A DNA stretch of 39,588 nt from an uncultured Clostridia bacterium (GTDB taxonomy: Bacteria; Bacillota; Clostridia; TANB77; CAG-508): assembly GCA_944387425.1 (NCBI GenBank), contig CALXEV010000015.1, positions 1 through 39,588 of the forward strand. Reading direction: 5' to 3'. Below, piece by piece: positions 33,547 to 39,588 of the stretch. The translations under genes were made by a program, and so were the position numbers. Each line of letters opens with the position of its first letter. Position 1 is the stretch's first letter. Below the pieces are notes generated by a model. It had not been told where the DNA came from. It saw nothing but the letters and a program-made list of their open reading frames with translations, and did no database searches.

Positions 33547-34572
33547 TTATTTTATAAACATCGCATCTCCAAAACTAAAAAATTTATATTTTTCTTTAAC
33601 CGCTTCATTATATGCTTTTAATATATAATCTTTTCCAGCTAATGCTGATACTAACATTAGTAATGTAGATTTAGGTAAATGAAAATTTGTTATTAACCCA
33701 TCTATACATTTAAATTTATAACCTGGATATATAAATATGTTTGTATCTCCTTCAGTTTCTTTTACCATTCCATTATCTTCAGAAGCTATAGTTTCCAATA
33801 CTCTACATGATGTTGTTCCAACTGCTATAACTCTTTTTCCATTTTTCTTAGTTTCATTTATTTTTTCTACATCTTCTTGTTTTATATAGAAATGTTCTAC
33901 ATGCATTTCATGGTCTTCTACATTTTCTTCTTTTACAGGTCTAAATGTTCCAATTCCTACATGTAAAGTAACATTGGCTATTTTAACACCATTTTCTTCA
34001 ATTTTTTTTAATAATTCTGGTGTAAAATGTAGTCCTGCTGTAGGTGCTGCTGCTGACCCTTCATATTTTGCATATACTGTCTGGTATCTATCATTATCTT
34101 TTAAATCCTCGTGTATATATGGAGGTAATGGCATTAATCCAATTTTATCTAAGATTTCATTAAATATTCCATTATAAGAAAATTTAACTTTTCTTGTTCC
34201 ACCTGGCATTGTTTCTATAATTTCTGCTGTTAAAATTCCATCTCCAAATATTACTTTTGTACCAGCATGTAATTTATTTCCTGGTCTAACAATTGTTTCC
34301 CATATATCTCCTTCAATATTGTTTAATAATAAAAACTCTACTTTTGCTCCTGTTTCTTTTTTTCCATATATTCTAGCTGGTATAACTTTAGTATTATTTC
34401 TTACTAAACAATCTCCTGGCTCTAAATAGTCAATTATATCTTTAAATATTTTATGTTCTATAGTTTTATTTTTTCTGTCTAGCACCATTAGTCTAGATTC
34501 ATCTCTTTTTTCTATTGGTACTTGTGCTATTAAATTTTCTGGTAATTCATAATCAAATTCTGTTATTTTCAC
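33547..34572 (-). CDS. queA: S-adenosylmethionine:tRNA ribosyltransferase-isomerase
   Basis: QueA transfers the ribosyl group of S-adenosylmethionine to preQ1 in tRNA, giving epoxyqueuosine. The 341-residue protein contains the N-terminal [12 protein letters not shown], the [11 protein letters not shown] motif, [15 protein letters not shown] and the late [15 protein letters not shown]. The frame starts at GTG (34570-34572). It has no Shine-Dalgarno sequence in normal reach. An AAAGGAG lies 41 nt upstream, and a 9-bp hairpin between the two brings them close. No ATG start fits better. Confidence 0.96.
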   Translation of the reverse strand: MKITEFDYELPENLIAQVPIEKRDESRLMVLDRKNKTIEHKIFKDIIDYLEPGDCLVRNNTKVIPARIYGKKETGAKVEFLLLNNIEGDIWETIVRPGNKLHAGTKVIFGDGILTAEIIETMPGGTRKVKFSYNGIFNEILDKIGLMPLPPYIHEDLKDNDRYQTVYAKYEGSAAAPTAGLHFTPELLKKIEENGVKIANVTLHVGIGTFRPVKEENVEDHEMHVEHFYIKQEDVEKINETKKNGKRVIAVGTTSCRVLETIASEDNGMVKETEGDTNIFIYPGYKFKCIDGLITNFHLPKSTLLMLVSALAGKDYILKAYNEAVKEKYKFFSFGDAMFIK

Positions 34573-34581
34573 TTTTATTTT

Positions 34582-34620
34582 ACTAGTTTCTTCTTGCTTT
34601 GAAACTAGTATAACTCCTTT
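34582..34620 (-). promoter_or_regulatory. Ribosome binding site plus hairpin before the queA GTG start
   Basis: On the minus strand AAAGGAG (34614-34620) is followed by ACTAGTTTC, a 10-nt loop, GAAACTAGT (34582-34609) and then nine A-rich bases to GTG. With the stem folded, the spacing falls from 41 to about 13 nt. Confidence 0.6.
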
Positions 34621-34637
34621 CTATTTCATATGTATAT

Positions 34638-34666
34638 ATTGTACTATTTTTATATAAAAATTTCAA
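34638..34666 (-). promoter_or_regulatory. queA-tgt transcript promoter
   Basis: TTGAAA (34661-34666) and TACAAT (34638-34643) are 17 nt apart on the minus strand. The start near 34631 gives a leader of about 60 nt that contains the ribosome-binding hairpin. Confidence 0.65.
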
Positions 34667-34691
34667 GATAAATATAGATTTTTGCAAAATA

Positions 34692-34733
34692 AAAAAGTTC
34701 ATATTTAACTATTTGAAATCAAACATGAACTTT
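34692..34733 (-). terminator. ileS intrinsic terminator
   Basis: AAAGTTCAT and ATGAACTTT pair around a loop of about 22 nt that may pair internally. A T-run follows on the minus strand. Confidence 0.7.
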
Positions 34734-34794
34734 CTAATTTGTTTTGGTGTACTTTTTATAATTACTATCACATTTTGCTTATGTCAATAAAAAC

Positions 34795-37700
34795 TCATTG
34801 ACATTTTTCGACATCAAGCATTAGCTTTTCTCCGTTTATTGAAACTTCTGTATATGTATCTTTTTTAGCATTATATTCAACTTTTTCGGCCAAAGTTTCT
34901 TTCATTATTTCTTTTTCGAATTTTTTAACAACAGCTTCTAACATTGAATTTTCTGCAACATATAATGTTATTTTGTCTAATACTTCAAACCCTTTATCTT
35001 TTCTCATATTTTGAATTTTAGATAAAATTTCTCTTACATATCCTTCTTCTTTAAGTTCAGGTGTTATTGTTGTATCTAGCACTACACCAATTTCTCCTTC
35101 ACCAGCAAATGCAAAACCTTCTTTTCCTTGCATTGTAACAAGTAAATTTTCAGAATTTAATGCTATTTGAGTATCATCTATATCAATATATTCTACTCCA
35201 CCATTTTTTACTTTGTTTGCCAAGTCCATTTGGTTCATTTTGTTGATAAATTCTCTTATTTTAGGAATCAATTTTCCATATTCTTTTCCTAAAACTGGTA
35301 GGTTTGGTTTTATTTCGAAATGTACATAGTCAGACATATTAGCACCTAATTCTACTTCTTTTACATTTAATTCTTCTTTAACTATATTACCATAATATTC
35401 AGGTAATGTATCAACAGAAATTAACATTTTTGAAAGTGGTTGTCTGTTCTTCATATTTGATGTATTTCTTGCACTTCTTCCAAGTTTTACTATTGAATAT
35501 GCTAAATCCATCTCGTTTTCTAGTTTTTTATCTATTTCTTTTTCGTTTACTTCTGGCCATAAACATAAATGTACACTTTCTGGAGCTTTTGAATCTAAAC
35601 CAACAACTAAATTTTGATATATTTCATCTGTCATAAATGGTACAAATGGTGCTGAAACTTTTACTAAGTTTACTAATACTCTATATAATGTTGTATATGC
35701 TCCTATTTTGTCATCTGTTAATTCTTCTCCCCAAAATCTTTCTCTGTTTGTACGTACATACCAATTAGATAATGAGTCAGTAAATTCTCCTATTTGCATT
35801 GCTGCTGATGTTATATCATATTTATCTAATTTTTCAGCAACTTCTTTTATTAAAGTATTTAATTTTGATAAAATCCATTTATCCATTATATTTTCAGACT
35901 CGAAGTCTTTGTAGTTTAAAGGATTAAATTTATCTATTTCTGCATATAGAACATAGAATGAATATACATTCCATAATGTACTTAAAAATCCTCTTTGTGT
36001 TTCTTGTACATTTTTAATTCCTAATCTTTTTGGTAGCCAAGGACTACTGCTTACATAAAAATGCCATCTTGTTGCATCTGCTCCTACTGTATCTAATAAT
36101 TCTATTGGGTCTACACCATTTTTCTTTGATTTAGACATTTTTTGTCCATGTTCATCTAATACATGACCTAAAACTATACAGTTTTCGTATGATGCTTTAT
36201 CAAATAAACAAGTTGATATTGCAAGTAATGTATAGAACCATCCTCTTGTTTGGTCAACTGCTTCTGAGATAAATTGTGCTGGAAAATGTTTTTCAAACTC
36301 TTCTTTATTTTCAAATGGATAATGTAGTTGTGCAAATGGCATAGAACCAGAATCAAACCAACAGTCTATTACTTCTTTATATCTTGTCATTTCTTTTCCA
36401 CATTCAGGGCATTTTAAATGCACATTATCTATATATGGTTTATGTAATTCAATATTTTCAGGACAATCAACTGCTTTTTCTTTTAATTCAGCTATACTTC
36501 CAATACATTCTTCATGACCACATTCGCATTTCCATACAGGTAATGGAGTTCCCCAATATCTATCTCTTGATATTCCCCAATCTATTACATTCTCTAAGAA
36601 TTTTCCAAATCTTCCTGTTCTTATTGTATCTGGATACCAATGTATTGTATTGTTGTTAGCAATTAATTGGTCTCTTAGTTTTGTCATTGCAACAAACCAA
36701 CTTTCTTTTGGGTAATATAAAAGTGGTGTATCACATCTCCAACAATGTGGATATGAGTGCATATGTTTTTCTTTTGAGAATAATTTTCCTTGTTCTGCAA
36801 GCCATTTACAGATATCTTCATTGCAATCTCTTACAAATCTTCCTGCCCATGGCTCAACTTCTGGAACAAATTTGCCTGATTTATCTACTAAATTTACAAA
36901 TGCTATTCCATTTTGTTTACAAGCAATACTATCATCTTCACCATATGCTGGAGCCATGTGTACAATTCCTGTACCTTCTTCTTTTGTTACAAAGTCTCCA
37001 TGAATTACTTCAAATGCTTTTCCATCTACTTTAGCAAATGGCATTAGTTGTTCATATTTTACTCCTACTAGTTCTGTTCCTTTAAATTCTCTTATTATTT
37101 CATATGGTGTTTCTCTTAATACTGGTTCTAATAAATCTTTTGCTAATATATAATTTTCATATTTTGGCTCATCATCTGTTCCAATATTTGCTTTCACTTC
37201 AACATATGTATAAGCTTTGTTTACACATAGTGCTAAATTTGATGGTAATGTCCATGGGGTTGTTGTCCATGCTAATATATATGTATTTTCTTTTCCTTCT
37301 ACTTTGAATTTTGCAATACATGTTAAATCTTTAACATCTTTATATCCTTGTGCTACTTCATGTGATGATAAAGCTGTTCCACATCTTGGGCAATATGGCA
37401 TTACTTTATGACCTTCATATAATAATCCTTTTTTCCACATTTCTTTTAAAGCCCACCATACTGATTCTATATAATCATTATGATATGTAACATATGGATG
37501 TTCCATGTCTACCCAAAATCCTACTTTGTTTGTCATTTCTTCCCACATTTTTACATATGTGAATACACTTTCTTTACATTCTTTTACGAATTTTTCTACT
37601 CCATATTCTTCAATTTGTTCTTTTCCTGATATGCCTAGTTTTTTCTCTATTTCTAGTTCAACTGGTAATCCATGTGTGTCCCATCCAGCTTTTCTATCTA

Positions 37701-37935
37701 CATGGTAACCTTTCATTACTTTGTATCTTGGGATAATGTCTTTCACTACTCTTGTTTCTATATGTCCTACATGTGGTTTTCCATTTGCTGTTGGTGGTCC
37801 ATCATAAAATGTGAAATATCTTTTTCCTTTATTCATGTCAAAGTTTTTTTGGATGATTCCTTTTTTCTTCCACATTTCAGCAACTTCTCTTTCCATTCCA
37901 ACAAAGCCATTTTTTAATTCTACTTTTTTATACAT
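34795..37935 (-). CDS. ileS: Isoleucyl-tRNA synthetase, IleRS2 type
   Basis: This class I synthetase charges tRNA-Ile. The 1046-residue protein from the ATG at 37935 (AGGAGG upstream) has HVGH (55-58), [18 protein letters not shown], the editing domain and KMSKSKK (near 600). It also has zinc-ligand cysteines ([18 protein letters not shown]) and a C-terminal DUF5915-like region. This layout is that of IleRS2, often found in bacteria with low mupirocin sensitivity; that property is not shown here. It is preceded by a DUF1653 gene under an isoleucine T-box and by three tandem family repeats. Confidence 0.96.
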   Translation of the reverse strand: MYKKVELKNGFVGMEREVAEMWKKKGIIQKNFDMNKGKRYFTFYDGPPTANGKPHVGHIETRVVKDIIPRYKVMKGYHVDRKAGWDTHGLPVELEIEKKLGISGKEQIEEYGVEKFVKECKESVFTYVKMWEEMTNKVGFWVDMEHPYVTYHNDYIESVWWALKEMWKKGLLYEGHKVMPYCPRCGTALSSHEVAQGYKDVKDLTCIAKFKVEGKENTYILAWTTTPWTLPSNLALCVNKAYTYVEVKANIGTDDEPKYENYILAKDLLEPVLRETPYEIIREFKGTELVGVKYEQLMPFAKVDGKAFEVIHGDFVTKEEGTGIVHMAPAYGEDDSIACKQNGIAFVNLVDKSGKFVPEVEPWAGRFVRDCNEDICKWLAEQGKLFSKEKHMHSYPHCWRCDTPLLYYPKESWFVAMTKLRDQLIANNNTIHWYPDTIRTGRFGKFLENVIDWGISRDRYWGTPLPVWKCECGHEECIGSIAELKEKAVDCPENIELHKPYIDNVHLKCPECGKEMTRYKEVIDCWFDSGSMPFAQLHYPFENKEEFEKHFPAQFISEAVDQTRGWFYTLLAISTCLFDKASYENCIVLGHVLDEHGQKMSKSKKNGVDPIELLDTVGADATRWHFYVSSSPWLPKRLGIKNVQETQRGFLSTLWNVYSFYVLYAEIDKFNPLNYKDFESENIMDKWILSKLNTLIKEVAEKLDKYDITSAAMQIGEFTDSLSNWYVRTNRERFWGEELTDDKIGAYTTLYRVLVNLVKVSAPFVPFMTDEIYQNLVVGLDSKAPESVHLCLWPEVNEKEIDKKLENEMDLAYSIVKLGRSARNTSNMKNRQPLSKMLISVDTLPEYYGNIVKEELNVKEVELGANMSDYVHFEIKPNLPVLGKEYGKLIPKIREFINKMNQMDLANKVKNGGVEYIDIDDTQIALNSENLLVTMQGKEGFAFAGEGEIGVVLDTTITPELKEEGYVREILSKIQNMRKDKGFEVLDKITLYVAENSMLEAVVKKFEKEIMKETLAEKVEYNAKKDTYTEVSINGEKLMLDVEKCQ

Positions 37936-37958
37936 AAATATACCTCCTATCATTTTCA

Positions 37959-38054
37959 TTTTGGCATTTGGTGCCGGTTCTCTTTTGTCATTTTGGCATT
38001 TGGTGCCGGTTCTCTTTTGTTATTTTGGCATTTGGTGCCGGTTCTCTTTTGTCA
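37959..38054 (-). repeat. Three near-identical 32-nt tandem repeats before ileS
   Basis: Three copies of GGCATTTGGTGCCGGTTCTC-type sequence (plus strand) lie at exact 32-nt spacing, almost identical. Read with the genes, the array begins at the TGA of the DUF1653 gene (AAATGACAAAAGAGAACC) and ends about 24 nt before ileS. It is the best-preserved array in the window. Confidence 0.9.
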
Positions 38055-38300
38055 TTTTTTAGCTACACTTTTTATTTCTTGTAATTCAAATCTATATTTT
38101 TGTTTTACATCTGGATATTTTTTGTAATCAACTTCTGACAAAAACATTTCTTTGGGTCTAACCCACAAACCTCCATCTTCGTATAGCATTCTGTATACAA
38201 CCATTTCTTCTTTTGTCTCGGAATCTTTTGCGATATCTTCTACAATATAGTAATCTCCCTTAAAATGTTTATAAATCCCATGAATTTTAAGTTCTCGCAT
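38052..38300 (-). CDS. DUF1653 family protein
   Basis: This small 82-residue soluble protein begins [28 protein letters not shown] and has the DUF1653 signature [25 protein letters not shown] and EVDY. No biochemical function is established. The ATG at 38300 follows a GGGGGG site; the longer frame reads through the T-box terminator. It is the first gene behind the isoleucine T-box and cotranscription with ileS is likely. Its stop codon lies within the first leader repeat. Confidence 0.85.
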   Translation of the reverse strand: MRELKIHGIYKHFKGDYYIVEDIAKDSETKEEMVVYRMLYEDGGLWVRPKEMFLSEVDYKKYPDVKQKYRFELQEIKSVAKK

Positions 38301-38319
38301 ACATATCCCCCCTTTCAAA

Positions 38320-38532
38320 AAACAAAAAAGTCCTAACATGCAAAAAATTGCATATTAGGACGAAATTTTATTTATTCCGCGGTACCACCTATTTTAGTAC
38401 TTTGAATACTCTCTTAAATATCTTTAACGCAGATTTACGGCAAAACTTACTAATTGTTCGGCCTTGCAACTAACATAGGTGATAACAAATAATTTTTACT
38501 TTCAAACTCACACCATTTGTTTGATTCTCTCT
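38320..38532 (-). ncRNA. Isoleucine T-box riboswitch
   Basis: The minus-strand leader has AAGAGAGAA and GGUGUGAGUUUGAAAG in stem I. The specifier AUC lies in GUUAUCACC (complement of 38481-38483). The T-box AGGUGGUACCGCGG lies at 38377-38390, and its UGGU bulge can pair with the tRNA end ACCA. A terminator hairpin (GTCCTAA-type stem, 38330-38361) with a U-run follows. Uncharged tRNA-Ile should favour the antiterminator and allow transcription of DUF1653-ileS. Confidence 0.92.
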
Positions 38533-38538
38533 TAAGAT

Positions 38539-38566
38539 ATTATATTATTTGTGTTGTCCTTGTTAC
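38539..38566 (-). promoter_or_regulatory. T-box/ileS promoter
   Basis: TATAAT (complement of 38539-38544) and GTAACA (38561-38566) are 16 nt apart on the minus strand. The start falls just at the beginning of stem I. Confidence 0.55.
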
Positions 38567-38575
38567 TGTTTTTAT

Positions 38576-38848
38576 TTATGCGTTTTGTGTTTCTGTTACT
38601 TGATAAACACTAACTTGTTTTTTATCTTTACCTTTTCTTTCAAATTTTACAGTTCCATCTACTAATGCAAATAGTGTATCATCACTACCTTTTCCAACAT
38701 TAATACCAGGATGTATTTTTGTTCCTCTTTGTCTTACTAGAATATTTCCAGCTAAAACAAATTGACCATCAGCTCTTTTGACACCAAGTCTCTTAGATTC
38801 ACTATCTCTACCGTTCTTGATACTACCTTGACCTTTTTTATGTGCCAT
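38576..38848 (-). CDS. rpmA: 50S ribosomal protein L27
   Basis: L27 lies near the peptidyl transferase centre of the large subunit. The 90-residue protein begins [19 protein letters not shown] and retains [26 protein letters not shown] and [15 protein letters not shown]. Most Firmicutes make L27 with a short N-terminal extension that the protease Prp removes; here Met-Ala-His-Lys-Lys is encoded directly. Consistently, no prp gene lies in the 67-nt gap to rplU, where it usually sits. AGGAG is 9-10 nt before this ATG; an earlier ATG would add only three residues. Confidence 0.96.
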   Translation of the reverse strand: MAHKKGQGSIKNGRDSESKRLGVKRADGQFVLAGNILVRQRGTKIHPGINVGKGSDDTLFALVDGTVKFERKGKDKKQVSVYQVTETQNA

Positions 38849-38915
38849 GCTTCTCAACTCCTTTCGGTTCTAATTTCATTTATATTTTCTCTATTAAAAT
38901 CTAATTTTACTGAAA

Positions 38916-39311
38916 CTAAGCTTCTACTTTTTCTGTTTTTGAAGCTTTTGGAGCTTTTTCAGTTTTTTCAACTTTTTCAGCTTTTTCTGCTTTTTTAGCA
39001 GCTGTTTTTATAGCTGTTATTTCAACTTTAGTGTATGGTTGTCTATGTCCTTGTTTTGTTCTCTCATTTTTCTTTGCTTTCATTTTGAAAACAATTATTT
39101 TTTTACCTTTTCCGTGAGAAACAACTTTTCCTTCAACCTTTACACCTTTAACATAAGGTTCTCCTACTTGTACTTTCCCGTCATCAGATACTAAAACTAC
39201 ATTATCAAATGTAACTTTTTTTCCTTCTTCTGCATCTAATTTTTCGAAAAATACTACATCTCCTTCTGCTACTTTGTATTGTCTTCCACAACTTTCAATT
39301 ACTGCGTACAT
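38916..39311 (-). CDS. rplU: 50S ribosomal protein L21 with charged C-terminal tail
   Basis: L21 is a large-subunit protein that binds 23S rRNA. The first about 102 residues are normal: [18 protein letters not shown] at the start and [18 protein letters not shown] near the end. A tail of about 29 residues follows, built of Ala-Lys-Lys-Ala-Glu-type repeats ([24 protein letters not shown]), not present in the usual protein. The tail has no frameshift signs and uses the same codons as the core. GGAGGTG precedes the ATG. rpmA follows, and a structured leader with a consensus promoter lies upstream. Confidence 0.96.
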   Translation of the reverse strand: MYAVIESCGRQYKVAEGDVVFFEKLDAEEGKKVTFDNVVLVSDDGKVQVGEPYVKGVKVEGKVVSHGKGKKIIVFKMKAKKNERTKQGHRQPYTKVEITAIKTAAKKAEKAEKVEKTEKAPKASKTEKVEA

Positions 39312-39343
39312 TTAAAATGCACCTCCCTTATTTGTATACTCGC

Positions 39344-39426
39344 TAATCCTTAAATAAAGGCAGTTATTTTATTCTTTGATATTTTAAAGATTTCATAACA
39401 TTTGCTTGCCTTGACTAAGCGGATTA
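39344..39426 (-). ncRNA. Probable L21 leader RNA
   Basis: In the rplU 5' leader four pairs nest in order: UAAUCC/GGAUUA, AAGGCA/UGCCUU, GUUAU/AUAAC and UCUUU/AAAGA. Together they make a long interrupted hairpin ending about 30 nt before the start codon. Firmicutes rplU genes are known to carry an L21 leader thought to serve ribosomal-protein autoregulation; assignment to that family rests on position and shape. Confidence 0.6.
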
Positions 39427-39435
39427 CAGTTATTT

Positions 39436-39464
39436 ATTTTACCATATTAAGTAATTCTTGTCAA
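39436..39464 (-). promoter_or_regulatory. rplU-rpmA promoter
   Basis: Perfect TTGACA (39459-39464) and TAAAAT (39436-39441) are 17 nt apart on the minus strand, preceding the leader hairpin. Confidence 0.75.
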
Positions 39465-39505
39465 CATTTTATAAACAATTTCTATACTTTTTAGTGATTT
39501 ATATA

Positions 39506-39588
39506 TTAAATATCAAAATATTCACTTTCTCCTTGCAACCCTCCAAAATTATTTTGTCTTAATATTTCATATGCTATTACACATACAG
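39506..39588 (-). CDS. 3' end of an unidentified gene, cut by the window edge
   Basis: On the minus strand one frame stays open from the window edge to a TAA at 39506-39508. It encodes the last 26 residues of a protein, ending in NNFGGLQGESEYFDI. The tail is acidic and hydrophilic. In Clostridia this position often holds a gene of the ribonuclease G region, but the fragment is too short to assign. The other two minus frames are closed early, which supports this one. Confidence 0.5.
   Translation of the reverse strand, partial: VCVIAYEILRQNNFGGLQGESEYFDI

Noticed and set aside
34573-34640. preQ1 riboswitch before queA-tgt
   Set aside because: The hairpin ACTAGTTTC/GAAACTAGT lacks the preQ1-I loop and A-rich tail pairing; it fits a translation-site hairpin better.
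37959-38054. 32-nt repeats as a possible CRISPR array
   Set aside because: The copies are directly adjacent with no unique spacers, and there are no cas genes.

Overview
This window looks like a chromosomal core segment of an endospore-forming, AT-rich member of the Clostridia. The evidence is its strongly A/T-biased codon use, AGGAGG ribosome binding sites and sigma-A promoters. Sporulation genes (spoIIP, spoVS, cotJABC) are mixed with Firmicutes housekeeping genes, and an isoleucine T-box and an L21-type leader are present. I see no prophage, insertion sequence, CRISPR array, rRNA or tRNA gene.

Layout. At the left end, 1-382 holds a 22-bp perfect inverted repeat, a promoter and a 44-residue Cys-rich protein gene. 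Next come the minus-strand genes recJ, rel (ppGpp), an MBL-fold hydrolase and spoIIP (399-6263). Then follow recA with a consensus promoter and a LexA-like site, a membrane-anchored oligopeptide-binding protein, spoVS, ymdB and a heptad coiled-coil protein (6373-10885). On the plus strand, asd-dapA (11238-13114) make the first steps toward diaminopimelate and lysine. An orphan gene with unusual composition follows (13226-13729). A minus-strand pair (13812-18936) encodes a PF06541 membrane protein and a 1437-residue double-ATPase protein of the 2-hydroxyacyl-CoA dehydratase activase type. Two more plus-strand orphans (19302-20198) share a leader architecture. A MacB-type ABC transporter, a hypothetical gene, cotJABC, pyk, rpmF and asnB fill 20273-28802.

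The right third is on the minus strand. The transcript queA-tgt-WG-repeat protein-DUF4321-patatin-two-TM protein joins queuosine tRNA modification to membrane proteins of unknown role. A T-box with an AUC specifier controls a DUF1653 gene and ileS. rplU-rpmA lie at the right end, with no prp gene between them and an L27 that lacks the cleavable Firmicutes extension. The last 83 bases hold the 3' end of an unidentified minus-strand gene.

The most unusual signal is a family of short repeats (core GAACCGGCACCAAATG, period about 31-32 nt). It occurs as 2-3 tandem copies directly before the start codons of asd, the activase, the ABC transporter and ileS, always in the sense direction of the gene. 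A palindromic relative lies before rel. Two of these genes also share a promoter with a TGTGAA-N5-TGTGAA direct repeat. Other notable signals are the shared leader of the two orphan genes at 19.2-19.65 kb, which could switch between two pairings, and a perfect hairpin between the Shine-Dalgarno sequence and the GTG start of queA.
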